Notes: a model not told the origin generated them from the letters alone. A stretch of 64,000 nucleotides of DNA from Bacillota bacterium (GCA_023439185.1 JAEXOR010000029.1:1-64000); one strand, 5' to 3'; numbered from the stretch's first letter, positions 28,152-35,885 are shown. Translations and numbers: made by a program.

Positions 28152-28403
28152 TTATTTGGCCTTGACGCCTATGTACTTAAGCAAATTTTTGATGTCCTGC
28201 ACCTGATACGAACGTAATTTCTCGCCTTCCATGAGAACAATTGATTCCGAATAACCCGGATATGTAAAAACTCGATGACTGCCAGTTCTCTTTCGCATGG
28301 CACACCCAATAGCCAGTAGGAACCGGGATGCTTCCTGATAGGATATATCAACAGGGATCGGGTACTGATAAAACCTTCTTAACAGTTTTTCAAATTTGCT
28401 CAA
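28152..28403 (-). CDS. hicA: HicA-like mRNA interferase toxin
   Basis: 83 residues with the small dsRBD-like HicA fold. The catalytic His is in the motif TGSHRVF (His43), followed by a beta strand with Gly and KLRSYQVQDIKNLLK. HicA toxins cleave mRNA and stop growth until neutralised by HicB. The TTG start at 28403 follows GAAGGGG. The toxin-first order is normal for hicAB. It probably helps to stabilise the element. Confidence 0.85.
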   Translation of the reverse strand: MSKFEKLLRRFYQYPIPVDISYQEASRFLLAIGCAMRKRTGSHRVFTYPGYSESIVLMEGEKLRSYQVQDIKNLLKYIGVKAK

Positions 28404-28468
28404 CTGGAATACCCCTTCTCGCTTGCATATATTTTAGACTTTTTGGGGTTAGGTGTATAGATGGTTGA

Positions 28469-28801
28469 CTAACTATTTTTATGCAGGTTTGGCATGGCTC
28501 GCTTAACAACGGCAATATTATGCCGGAAAATATTGCTGGCTATAGACGGATCGCTTGTCCTCAACCATCCCGATTTTTTCGTATAACACGAGATAGTGCC
28601 CAGTAGCACTACCTCATCATTATTTAAATCTATTGCCGGCGTGTCCTTCCATATTTGTTTATACTGAATTAGGTTATCTGATATCTTTCTTGCACGCTTC
28701 CGCCGAACTGCCCTTGCTGCTTTGACCGGATCAAGTCGTTTTTTCACTAAACCTGTGCCGTCAGCAGCAAAAATTATTTTTATGACAGGTGGAAAAGACA
28801 A
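28469..28801 (-). CDS. Hypothetical protein of the element
   Basis: 110 residues, not recognised. The TTG start at 28801 has GGGAGGA upstream at good spacing, which supports a real gene. The N-terminal third is basic (KAARAVRRKRARK), suggesting nucleic-acid binding; the C-terminal part (SDPSIASNIFRHNIAVVKRAMP) could form a helical pair. It is 65 bases upstream of hicA on the same strand and may be cotranscribed. Confidence 0.55.
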   Translation of the reverse strand: MSFPPVIKIIFAADGTGLVKKRLDPVKAARAVRRKRARKISDNLIQYKQIWKDTPAIDLNNDEVVLLGTISCYTKKSGWLRTSDPSIASNIFRHNIAVVKRAMPNLHKNS

Positions 28802-28900
28802 AAAAATTCCTCCCTTGTTAATTTATTAGAGCGCCTCGCTCTCCTATTATACTGGGGCGGTTGAAACCGGTCCGCTACCGGCACAGCGGGTTTTAAATAT

Positions 28901-29037
28901 GTAAACAAAATAATTTACACATTTATTTTAGTGTTAATGCTGCTTTATTGTAAAGTGTAAATGATTTTAATTAAGATAAATTATCTTAAATTATTTCGTC
29001 ATATCTTAGGAAATCATGTAAATACTTCACTTTACAT
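28901..29037. promoter_or_regulatory. AT-rich control region with three palindromes
   Basis: The space between divergent genes holds GTAAA-N8-TTTAC (28901-28918), the perfect 15-base palindrome AAGATAA-A-TTATCTT (28973-28987) and ATGTAAA-N8-TTTACAT (29016-29037). The shared GTAAA/TTTAC half sites suggest operators for the HTH protein encoded next at 29074. Apart from these no gene is seen in 28802-29073. Confidence 0.5.
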
Positions 29038-29073
29038 AGTTTTTAATGTAAGATAACTTATGGGGTGAATACT

Positions 29074-30033
29074 ATGTACTCTGTTTTCCCAACATTTGCT
29101 TACATACGTTCAAAAACAAATCTCTCCGTTCGCCAAGCAGCTAACAGAATTGGTGTATCGCATACTTATTTATCCCAACTCGAAGATTTTATGACTATTC
29201 CCCAACCAGGAATTACCAATAAATCTGGCAGATTACTAATAGCTGAAGTAAAAGAATTTATGTTAGATCATTCACCCATGATATATGAACATTTTGAATC
29301 ATTAAACCTTGAAGCAGATCATTCTTTCAGCTCATTACGACATTCATTATGGCATGCTTTAATAACGCAACCTGATGGTTATGGACGCGGCCCTTTGCTT
29401 ACTGTGTTATTAAGATGTTTTTTTAATGATGATATAAAAAAACATAAAGGGATATTGTTCTTTTTCCCAAGCATAAACGAAAAAGAGTTATATCTGAACG
29501 ACATTATCACTGATTTTTGTAAACGCTATTATACACCTGATAGTTTTCGTCGTAGGAAGCCTAAAGGATGGAGTGGGACACCACCCTTTTACAATAACCG
29601 TGCAGAATATGGAATTTTATTTAAATCGAATAACGATGATAAAAGACAAATATTTTATTCACATCCAACAAGTTATTATTTCGCTTTATTTCTTATATAT
29701 TCATTATTAAGAGAAATCACGATATCAGTAGAAGGAGTGAATTGTTGCGCTAATAAAAATGATAACGTATTTAAAACTTATCATTCAGTTTATGCAAGTT
29801 ACTTCAATTATGCAGAGTTTTTTAAGCATCCAGAAATACTCGGAGCATCCAAAATTCATGCTACTTTCAAGCTGACATCACCAATATTTCGCGCTCCTAC
29901 TTTTTCTGAAACCTTGAAAAAAGATGTTGACGATATTCATTTATTTAAAATACCTGAAAACGCAGTAATTCGGGTATGTGTAAGAAATCCTTTTCACCCG
30001 GGAGAGTGGTGTTATTGTTTTTCATCGGTTTAG
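29074..30033 (+). CDS. XRE-type HTH protein with unknown C-terminal domain
   Basis: About 319 residues. Residues about 10-40 form an XRE helix-turn-helix (TNLSVRQAANRIGVSHTYLSQLED). The remaining 270 residues are not recognised; they are rich in aromatic residues and basic patches (YTPDSFRRRKPKGWSGTPPFY). The ATG at 29074 is preceded by GGGGTG; a GTG at 29065 is the alternative. The gene and its flank are clearly AT-richer than the rest of the window, a sign of separate origin. It is the only rightward gene in its part of the element and lies behind a palindrome-rich promoter region. Confidence 0.7.
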   Translation: MYSVFPTFAYIRSKTNLSVRQAANRIGVSHTYLSQLEDFMTIPQPGITNKSGRLLIAEVKEFMLDHSPMIYEHFESLNLEADHSFSSLRHSLWHALITQPDGYGRGPLLTVLLRCFFNDDIKKHKGILFFFPSINEKELYLNDIITDFCKRYYTPDSFRRRKPKGWSGTPPFYNNRAEYGILFKSNNDDKRQIFYSHPTSYYFALFLIYSLLREITISVEGVNCCANKNDNVFKTYHSVYASYFNYAEFFKHPEILGASKIHATFKLTSPIFRAPTFSETLKKDVDDIHLFKIPENAVIRVCVRNPFHPGEWCYCFSSV

Positions 30034-30260
30034 GTTTTTTCCCTATTCGGTATAACACAAATATGTTTATTTCTTATTCTTACGTTTTTAAAAAATGGAT
30101 CTCTTGACCTGTATGCGGAAATTAAATTGATAACTCGAATCTCGCCAACCAGACCATCTTCGTCATACAACTCTTTTGCTATCCTTTTAACTGATACCGG
30201 TTTTCCGTTTTCCAATGCCTTAAGAATTACTGCTTTTTTACTTTTAGCCCATCTGGCCAT
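30030..30260 (-). CDS. Small winged-helix-like hypothetical protein
   Basis: 76 residues from the ATG at 30260, which follows GGAGGT with eight-base spacing; an open frame upstream lacks a site. Helix-rich N terminus with KAVILKALENGKPVSVKRIAKELYDEDG, then RVINLISAYRSRDPFF and a basic beta hairpin (NVRIRNKHICVIP), a winged-helix-like plan. It converges on the HTH gene and overlaps its end by four bases. No family is recognised. Confidence 0.55.
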   Translation of the reverse strand: MARWAKSKKAVILKALENGKPVSVKRIAKELYDEDGLVGEIRVINLISAYRSRDPFFKNVRIRNKHICVIPNREKT

Positions 30261-30329
30261 ATTATTAACCTCCATCACTTCGAAATTCCCAATACCACCG
30301 TCAATATCCAAAGTCCTTATTAATTATAA

Positions 30330-30360
30330 GCGGCCCAGGTTTTTACCTGAGCCGTTTATT
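30330..30360. terminator. Hairpin after the secreted-protein operon
   Basis: CGGCCCAGG and CCTGAGCCG arms (one mismatch) with a short T/A loop, and T-rich sequence on the plus side. It separates the small winged-helix gene from the cargo operon. Confidence 0.5.
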
Positions 30361-30387
30361 ATTTAATGTTTTATAGTTTATTCATTC

Positions 30388-31275
30388 TTATTTTTCCCAT
30401 TTCCACACAGCCCAATAATATCCTGCGTTATATGCATCATCTTCTCCAGGTATTGTACGTGTCTTAACTTCACCCGATTCTAATTCTAATATATAAAGTG
30501 GCTTGACTCTTCTAACATCTTCAGATGAACCAGAGAAATCAGGTATATTATTCATATGCATATCCCAAATCCAAATTTCTACAGGCTCATTATATCCACC
30601 GAATTCAACTGTCCATGACCCGCCGGGAACTGCGCTAGGCGATGGCTCAACTCCACTTACTGTCAAACCCCAATCAAATTCTTTTTTTTCTTTGTCCTTG
30701 GGTACCCCGTACCATTCAATCAGCACCGGCGTGTACCAGCGCCAGCCCTGGGCCATGTCTGAGAAGTCCTGGTCGGCCAGGCCCAATTCCTCACGGACGG
30801 CGGGGTCTTTTAAGTTAAGTAACTTCGGCATCAAGTCAAGAGTCTTTTGAACGGTTACTGTACCTTGGGCTAGATCTTCGCTGGTTTTGGTGGCCGAGTA
30901 GTTGTTGGGGAGGTATCTTAGATATTTTGCTTTAAAAAGATCCCAACTTTCTGACCGGCCAGCGTTTTTAAGTTCCTCATTAGTTAAGGTAAAGTCGTAT
31001 TCTACTTTTACCCTGGTTACGGTAAAGCCACTGGTGTACTGCGTTTGGGGCAGAGTGAGAACCTCGGATTTTAATGTCTTATTTGTCTGGCCGTAAGGAT
31101 CAGCCACGCCATCATGGTCGGTATCCTGCCATGTGCCATCCGTATGCTGCCATATATCAAAGCTGCCGACGCTTACTTGGCGCAAAAATAATTGCTCCTG
31201 GGGTTCGGCCAAAGCCGTTCCTGGGAGCAACAGCAGCAGGGCTGCAAGGAAAAGTATTAATTTAGTTAAACGCAT
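30388..31275 (-). CDS. Secreted protein of unknown function
   Basis: 295 residues with a clear signal peptide (basic RLTK, hydrophobic core, cleavage near ALA-EP at 23-25), so exported. The mature part has a calcium-loop-like DTDHDGVADPYGQ segment near 52-64 and many aromatic and acidic residues; no family is recognised. It starts three bases after the stalk-domain gene ends, so the two form one operon and probably work together at the cell surface. Confidence 0.65.
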   Translation of the reverse strand: MRLTKLILFLAALLLLLPGTALAEPQEQLFLRQVSVGSFDIWQHTDGTWQDTDHDGVADPYGQTNKTLKSEVLTLPQTQYTSGFTVTRVKVEYDFTLTNEELKNAGRSESWDLFKAKYLRYLPNNYSATKTSEDLAQGTVTVQKTLDLMPKLLNLKDPAVREELGLADQDFSDMAQGWRWYTPVLIEWYGVPKDKEKKEFDWGLTVSGVEPSPSAVPGGSWTVEFGGYNEPVEIWIWDMHMNNIPDFSGSSEDVRRVKPLYILELESGEVKTRTIPGEDDAYNAGYYWAVWKWEK

Positions 31276-31278
31276 TAG

Positions 31279-32325
31279 TTATTTGCCTCCTTTGTAAAGA
31301 GGATTTTCAATAGCCAGAGCTTGGTTGCTGTATAGCAACATGATATGGGTGACGTCTTCGATTTTAGTGCCGCCGCCCGGATCGGCTTCCAGGCTAACAT
31401 AATAGCCGTGGGTAAAGGGGTTGCTGCTATATTCTTTCAGCGTATTAGCCCTTTGTACCGACACGTCGTTGCCTTTGGCAAGTACTAATACTGCTGGTAT
31501 AAAACCTTCTGCAGCTTGCTTGACATAAACCATATCTTTCTGCACATCTACATCATAGATAATTGTCCAACCGCTATTGCCCATTCGCACCGGCTTTTGC
31601 CGCAGTTCCTCCACGGTCATTTCCATGATGCTGGCACCTGGTTGTTTGAATTCGTAGGGGATGGCCCATCCATCATAAGCGGCATAATCATTTGGGTTTA
31701 ATGGTTTGCCGCTGAAAGGTCTGGTTTCACCCGCCGGCGTTTCCCCAACAGGCGGCTGCTGCACCGGGGTTTCCGGCGCCTGGCCGATGATGTACTCAAC
31801 CACTGTGCTGATATCCGGCTTGTCTATCCCTTTAGGCCAGCATAAAACCACCTGGTTTTGAGCATCCCAGGCCACTTCATAGCCCAAGGCCTCGGCAACC
31901 CATCGGGCCGGCAGGTATGTCCGTCCCTGGTTGACCTGCGGAGTAACGTCCATAGTTGTGGCCTGGCCATTACTTGTGAGTTGTTTGGAACCTACGGCCA
32001 GCTCCACCACCGGGAAACCGGGTTCATCAAGTGTTACTTTGGGGCTCTCCCAGCCGATGTGTATGTCTCCCACGCCCAGGGCGTTGCTTAGATATCGCAC
32101 CGGCACAAAAGTGCGGCCCTGCTCAATGAAGGGCTTGGCGTCCATCCTGACGCCCGGCGCTTGGCCGTTAACGTAGTATTCAGCCTGGCCAACCACGAAC
32201 ACAACGGACTTGACCAGCTGGTTATCCTCATATACGTCTACCTGGCTCTTATCATCGGCCATGGCCGGCCCCGACACAACCAGCAATGCCATAAAAATCA
32301 AGATAATAAACAAAAATCTTCGCAT
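31279..32325 (-). CDS. Secreted copper amine oxidase N-terminal (stalk) domain protein
   Basis: 348 residues. The ATG at 32325 follows AGGAGG with eight-base spacing. A signal peptide (about 1-24) leads to two stalk-type repeats: GQAPGVRMDAKPFIEQGRTF with VPVRYLSNALG, and PQVNQGRTYLPARWVAEALGYEVAWD. A Pro/Thr-rich linker near 185-205 and an unrecognised C-terminal domain follow. Stalk domains are common in surface proteins of Peptococcaceae and also occur at the end of the S41 protease in this window. It is first of a two-gene cargo operon. Confidence 0.75.
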   Translation of the reverse strand: MRRFLFIILIFMALLVVSGPAMADDKSQVDVYEDNQLVKSVVFVVGQAEYYVNGQAPGVRMDAKPFIEQGRTFVPVRYLSNALGVGDIHIGWESPKVTLDEPGFPVVELAVGSKQLTSNGQATTMDVTPQVNQGRTYLPARWVAEALGYEVAWDAQNQVVLCWPKGIDKPDISTVVEYIIGQAPETPVQQPPVGETPAGETRPFSGKPLNPNDYAAYDGWAIPYEFKQPGASIMEMTVEELRQKPVRMGNSGWTIIYDVDVQKDMVYVKQAAEGFIPAVLVLAKGNDVSVQRANTLKEYSSNPFTHGYYVSLEADPGGGTKIEDVTHIMLLYSNQALAIENPLYKGGK

Positions 32326-32414
32326 GTGATATACCTCCTTCAATTCAATTCTGGTACATTATACCATGAGTTACGGGCACAAGGCTGTCCGGCACCACCA
32401 CCTTTGCAAATAGT

Positions 32415-32452
32415 TGTGATGTAGTGACCACTACGGTAGCCACTACATCACA
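32415..32452. repeat. 12-bp inverted repeat upstream of the cargo operon
   Basis: TGTGATGTAGTG (32415-32426) and its complement (32441-32452) surround a 14-base centre. It lies about 90 bases before the stalk gene start and could be an operator or a terminator of the protease gene. The rest of 32326-32585 shows no gene. Confidence 0.45.
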
Positions 32453-32585
32453 TTCCATACTTACATACCAATTAACGAGTAAAACACTTCTCAGGGCACT
32501 TAAAAGGTGCTTTAAAGCGCTTTCCCATGCCCTGTAAAGGAAAATTCCAAAGCCCGTCTTTTTATGGCCTTATTTTAGCCATGTG

Positions 32586-33212
32586 TCAACCATCTTGCAC
32601 TCGGAGAAAACTTGTCCTTTTTGTAGATTCAGACTCTAAAGCCATAGTTGCATCCTGTTTGCGCAAACGCCGGCAGCAAGACAATACCAACTCTGCACAA
32701 CCAGGATTCAATAAATCCTTAAAAAGTCTCAAGCAGATTTCAGCTTCCTCATGGTTCTCTGGACCAGACAAAAAAAATTCCATTTTTACTTCATTCATGA
32801 CCCTTTGGCACGTTTTAGGACTCCACATTACAATATGGCCGGCAATATCTTCTAAAAAATCCAAGTCGGAATCCGTTACCTGACTTAAAATAGCTATCAA
32901 GCTTTCAGCAAACCTATCAGCTTCCAGCTCCTTTTTTACCTGATAGTTTTCATTTTCCTGGCAAGCCGCCCATTGACCATTTTTCATTTCTTTTCTGTGC
33001 AGCATATAATGCCCCAACTCATGGGCTAAAACAAAGCATTTTTTCATCAACGGCAAATCTTGATCAATAAAAATACAATTATCAATCGAAAAAAATAGAC
33101 CGTTATATTTTGCGAAATGTCTTAATGGAAAGTACACAATTGAAATATCACGGTTAGCCGCAAAGTTGAGTAAAAACCGATAAATACGCTCTGACATTGC
33201 ATCATTAACCAA
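32586..33212 (-). CDS. ImmA/IrrE-family metallopeptidase
   Basis: 208 residues with the zinc-binding motif HELGHYMLH near residue 63 and the third ligand region KKELEADRFAESLI near 93, as in COG2856 proteases. In mobile elements such as ICEBs1, ImmA cleaves the XRE-type repressor and induces the element. Two XRE regulators lie nearby (34109 and 34413), so it may control excision. The start is uncertain: a TTG at 33212 has only a weak site, and an internal ATG at codon 6 is possible. The C-terminal part is Cys-containing and unrecognised. Confidence 0.8.
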   Translation of the reverse strand: MVNDAMSERIYRFLLNFAANRDISIVYFPLRHFAKYNGLFFSIDNCIFIDQDLPLMKKCFVLAHELGHYMLHRKEMKNGQWAACQENENYQVKKELEADRFAESLIAILSQVTDSDLDFLEDIAGHIVMWSPKTCQRVMNEVKMEFFLSGPENHEEAEICLRLFKDLLNPGCAELVLSCCRRLRKQDATMALESESTKRTSFLRVQDG

Positions 33213-33261
33213 ACACTGCCTGCCAATAATAATAACGCACCCCCTGGAGTCAGGTTTACTT

Positions 33262-33305
33262 CACCCCAAAGGCAGGCTATAATGTTGGTACTACCCTTTG
33301 GGGTG
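33262..33305. repeat. 11-bp inverted repeat upstream of the protease gene
   Basis: CACCCCAAAGG at 33262-33272 and CCTTTGGGGTG at 33295-33305 with a 22-base centre that contains TATAAT on the plus strand. A second weaker pair (TTACACCC/GGGTGTAA) follows at about 33315-33350. These may be regulatory. Confidence 0.45.
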
Positions 33306-33394
33306 TGCTGGGAGCGTTACACCCTCTCGCCGCCAAGCAAAGCGGGTGTAATGACTCCCCTCTAAAAAACAAAGACCGCCGTTTAAACCCACTG

Positions 33395-33868
33395 TTACTT
33401 CACATCACCCCCCTGGATAACCTCGTTATAAACCACAACCAATTTTTCCGGCGCATTAAAAAACGTGTGATAAATGGCTCTCAGATTATCCTTTACCTCT
33501 ATCGGAAGGTATCTCATATCAGCATCTATATCCTCCCGGACAGCCCTGTAAGCCTCGCGGAACTCCTGTTCCAACTCCTGCATTTCCTCACCGGACAGGC
33601 CATCATCGGCATACCCTTCCATCTCCGATTTCACGTGTTCATCCTCACTAACAAAAAACTTTTCGCCATACACATCCCGCAGCCGACGTTCACGGCGCCC
33701 AATTTCCCCTTTAACGGCTTTCTCAGTTTCTTCCTTGTAGAGATCCTCAAAATACCAATCCATTGCGTAACGCAATGTTTCACCATGATTTTTCTCCCAT
33801 TTGTAATGAGCCGCCATCATCATTTCCCAAGCGTATTTCTCCAGCTCGTTTTCTAAAATTACCTTCAT
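33395..33868 (-). CDS. Hypothetical acidic helical protein
   Basis: 157 residues from the ATG at 33868, with GGGAGGG eight bases before it. The composition is strongly charged and helical (LENELEKYAWEMMMAAHYKWEKN, EIGRRERRLRDVYGEKF, GLSGEEMQELEQEFREAYRAVRED). No family is recognised and no membrane segment or signal is seen. It is flanked by the protease gene and a degenerate repeat copy. Confidence 0.55.
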   Translation of the reverse strand: MKVILENELEKYAWEMMMAAHYKWEKNHGETLRYAMDWYFEDLYKEETEKAVKGEIGRRERRLRDVYGEKFFVSEDEHVKSEMEGYADDGLSGEEMQELEQEFREAYRAVREDIDADMRYLPIEVKDNLRAIYHTFFNAPEKLVVVYNEVIQGGDVK

Positions 33869-33904
33869 GCAAAACACCCTCCCATGTTAGATATTAGCTG
33901 TGTT

Positions 33905-34078
33905 CATAAGCCCTCCAGGGCTACCCGTACGTACGTTTTCAGTATCCAACCGCTTGAATATCTCATTGCAGCGCACCCTGTTTGAATCGGTAAAAATGTT
34001 AACAGCAACTTTAAGAACATACAAAGCTTCATCCTCTTCCGTTCCGCCGTTTTCTAAATTCCTAAATGCCGATTAATC
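33905..34078 (-). pseudogene. Degenerate gene fragment, copy 1
   Basis: The minus strand reads SAFRNLENGGTEEDEALYVL, KVAVNIFTDSNRVRCNEIFK and RLDTENVR, then shifts frame at a duplicated TACG (GTACGTACG). Removing the four bases restores a VALEGL ending and stop. There is no start codon. The last 75 bases match 35810-35885, where the frame is intact as RLEAENVRAALEGL. It is a remnant of an unrecognised gene. Confidence 0.55.
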
Positions 34079-34108
34079 GTTACTTTTCTTCAATTTCGTG
34101 TTAAAATT

Positions 34109-34330
34109 TTATAATAAGTCGCTATTTTGTTGCTCGGATTCAACCAGCAGCTCACTAGCAGGGATGCCGAAAAATTGTTCAAGACGCTGGGCCACGGCCC
34201 AGGACGGATTATGATGCCCATGTTCTATTTCGCAATAAGTTGACTTGGCTAACTTCACACATTTAGCAACTTCGACTTGCTTTAATCCCTGTTCTATTCT
34301 TGCGTTAACCAAATTGTAACGGAATCCCAT
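34109..34330 (-). CDS. XRE-family repressor-like regulator
   Basis: 73 residues with one HTH_3 domain (ARIEQGLKQVEVAKCVKLAKSTYCEIEHGHHNPS, about 10-45). The ATG at 34330 follows GGGGTGG. It is divergent from a second XRE gene, and two 17-base palindromes lie between them; one exactly fills the spacer of this gene's promoter. Autorepression is likely. Such a pair plus an ImmA-like protease resembles the control switch of ICEBs1-type elements. Confidence 0.8.
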   Translation of the reverse strand: MGFRYNLVNARIEQGLKQVEVAKCVKLAKSTYCEIEHGHHNPSWAVAQRLEQFFGIPASELLVESEQQNSDLL

Positions 34331-34347
34331 ATGTGCCACCCCCGCTG

Positions 34348-34404
34348 GTTCGGATATTCCGAACTGCTTAATCTAATTATAGTTCGGGTATCCCGAACTG
34401 TCAA
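34348..34404 (-). promoter_or_regulatory. Promoter with two XRE-type operators
   Basis: Operators GTTCGGA-TAT-TCCGAAC (34348-34364) and GTTCGGG-TAT-CCCGAAC (34382-34398) are perfect dyads with centres 34 bases apart. On the minus strand TTGACA (34399-34404) and TATAAT (34376-34381) are separated by exactly the 17-base second operator. Binding there would block the polymerase. Confidence 0.75.
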
Positions 34405-34412
34405 GAGGTTTA

Positions 34413-34640
34413 ATGATGATTTCAAAAATATTTTCATACCGTTTAAAACAATTAAGAAAAAACCATAATTTAACGTTGGATCAGCTTGGCAAGGCAGTTG
34501 ACTTACGCAAAAGCTCGTTAAGCGATATAGAAAACTGTAAACAGCCTATTAGCTTTGATGCTGCTATTCGGATAGCCGACTATTTTGACGTATCCCTGGA
34601 CTACCTGGTGGGCCGTAGCGACGACCCCCGTCGACACTAA
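34413..34640 (+). CDS. Second XRE-family regulator
   Basis: 75 residues, a single HTH_3 domain (LKQLRKNHNLTLDQLGKAVDLRKSSLSDIENCKQPIS) followed by the common VSLDYLVGRSDDP end. It is divergent from the XRE gene at 34109 and shares the operator region. The two ATG codons at 34413 and 34416 are equally possible; AGAGG lies before them. Small Cro/SinR-like control protein by layout. Confidence 0.8.
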   Translation: MMISKIFSYRLKQLRKNHNLTLDQLGKAVDLRKSSLSDIENCKQPISFDAAIRIADYFDVSLDYLVGRSDDPRRH

Positions 34641-34658
34641 ACCGAAAGGAGCTCCAAT

Positions 34659-34748
34659 ATGGACAACGACAAATTCCAAGAATTAGTGCTCCAACAGTTT
34701 CAGGTTACAGATCAACGGCCAAAGCCAAACATGCAAGGCACTCTCTAA
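34659..34748 (+). pseudogene. Truncated 5' copy of the coiled-coil gene
   Basis: Starts MDNDKFQELVLQQFQV like the intact gene at 49731, with the same AAACCGAAAGGAG leader 20 bases upstream, then diverges (TDQRPKPNMQGTL) and stops after 29 codons. The breakpoint leads straight into repeat sequence also found at 36147. It is a truncated family member joined to an element repeat. Confidence 0.65.
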
Positions 34749-34785
34749 CCGGACCCCATAAACATCCCCCAAAGCCGCGCTCTGC
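34729..34785. repeat. Dispersed repeat, copy 1
   Basis: A stretch with ATGCAAGGCACTCTC and CGGACCCCATAAACATCCCC recurs with few changes at 36147-36200. No protein is supported. Confidence 0.6.
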
Positions 34786-34898
34786 CGAGTACCCACGTTT
34801 GCCCCTTCGCTACACCAAGCAAATATTCCACATGGAATAATTCAAACCGGTGACCGCTGCTAAGCTGTGCACCTGGGCCATCCTTTGGGCCGCAACTG

Positions 34899-34962
34899 TC
34901 GCATAATGCATACCTTTTTTTCCGTTCCCGTAGTCTGTTTGCATCATCCTTCGGGTGCAAAA
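34899..34962. repeat. Inverted 64-bp repeat, left copy
   Basis: Nearly the reverse complement of 35651-35714, with only a handful of differences. The pair brackets the RHH gene. The gap 34749-35022 contains this repeat, the dispersed repeat and an ATTCCACATGGAAT near-palindrome, but no supported gene. Confidence 0.7.
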
Positions 34963-35022
34963 CCAAGTCACCATTACAACCAGCCTTCAAAACGCCTTAA
35001 AAATAAAAGGCGCTCCCATATA

Positions 35023-35394
35023 TTAAACCTCCGGATCGTTACGGTCTTTCAAATAGGCGTATGCTTTCTTACGGCCTTTCTCATATATCTCCACACAATC
35101 ATGTTTCCCCAGATCCTCAAGAGTCTGGACAAGCATGAACATTGCAGTAGCACTTGCTATACCAGTTTTGGCGTTTAATTTGGCTAAGCGGTTCTCCAGC
35201 GGTTTTATCTCGTTCCTGGTAACCTCCCTGATAGACCTTCTAATAACATCCAGCGATGATATCGCTGCTTCAGATGCTATAGCTTCAGCAATGAACCTTC
35301 TGATAATCACCGCAACAGGTTCACCTCTTTCCTCAGACAATAGCTTTAATTTCCTGGATGTTTCATCATCCAATCTCAAATGGATCTCTCTCAT
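35023..35394 (-). CDS. Ribbon-helix-helix (CopG-like) protein
   Basis: 123 residues. The N terminus (IHLRLDDETSRKLKLLSEERGEPVAVIIRRFIAEAI) is a CopG/MetJ-type ribbon-helix-helix. It is followed by a helical, probably coiled segment and a tail (GIASATAMFMLVQTLEDLGKHD). RHH proteins in small elements serve as copy control, partition or relaxase accessory factors. It lies between inverted repeats and next to the non-coding tract at 35395-36606, possible binding targets. Confidence 0.75.
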   Translation of the reverse strand: MREIHLRLDDETSRKLKLLSEERGEPVAVIIRRFIAEAIASEAAISSLDVIRRSIREVTRNEIKPLENRLAKLNAKTGIASATAMFMLVQTLEDLGKHDCVEIYEKGRKKAYAYLKDRNDPEV

Positions 35395-35578
35395 AAAACA
35401 TCAACCTCCCTTCAAAAGTCCCTCTAAAATACCAGTGAATGCAAGTGAAACAGCAATAAACAATCCCGCCAAAGGGATATAAAATATTGAATAGGGATAT
35501 GTTCCAACGTGCAGAAATCCTTTAATCACCGGCCCTGCCGGTGATTTGTTAACCGGGGCGGGACGCCCCCTTATCCTG

Positions 35579-35616
35579 CCTTAAAAAATCGGAGCCAAGT
35601 CTCCGATTTTTTAAGG
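35579..35616. terminator. Perfect 16-bp hairpin, bidirectional terminator
   Basis: CCTTAAAAAATCGGAG and its complement with a six-base loop give A- and T-runs on either side. A second hairpin (AATCACCGG/CCGGTGATT) lies just upstream at about 35524-35546. They isolate the RHH gene from the tract to its right. Confidence 0.65.
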
Positions 35617-35650
35617 AGCTCTTGCCCACCCAGCTGCGCAATAGTTAGCC

Positions 35651-35714
35651 CCGAAGGACGATGCAAACAGACTACGGGACCGGGAAAAAAGGTATGCATT
35701 ATGTGACAGTTGCG
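35651..35714. repeat. Inverted 64-bp repeat, right copy
   Basis: Matches the reverse complement of 34899-34962 (shared core GCAACTGTC, CATAATGCATACC, CCCGTAGTCTGTTTGCATC). It lies outside the RHH gene on the other side. Confidence 0.7.
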
Positions 35715-35809
35715 CTTGAATTAAATAACTGGTAAGTTTGCCCGACTATATTCCCCCAAGCAGGCTCAGACAAACGTTTTGTGTATCAATATCCATATCT
35801 TGCTGTTAG

Positions 35810-35885
35810 CCCCTCCAGGGCTGCCCGTACGTTTTCAGCCTCCAACCGCTTGAATATCTCGTTGCAGCTCACCGCCTCTTTTTTC
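35810..35885 (-). pseudogene. Degenerate gene fragment, copy 2
   Basis: The minus strand reads KEAVSCNEIFKRLEAENVRA, then ALEGLTARYGY, without a start. It is the C-terminal end of the same unrecognised gene as the fragment at 33905, here with the frame intact. It is followed at 35900-35940 by a very G-rich stretch (runs of five and eight G, then CCCCCC). Confidence 0.5.

Noticed and set aside
34745..34990. 81-residue minus-strand frame
   Set aside because: It runs through two repeats, one of which recurs at 36147 in a different frame context; no ribosome site.
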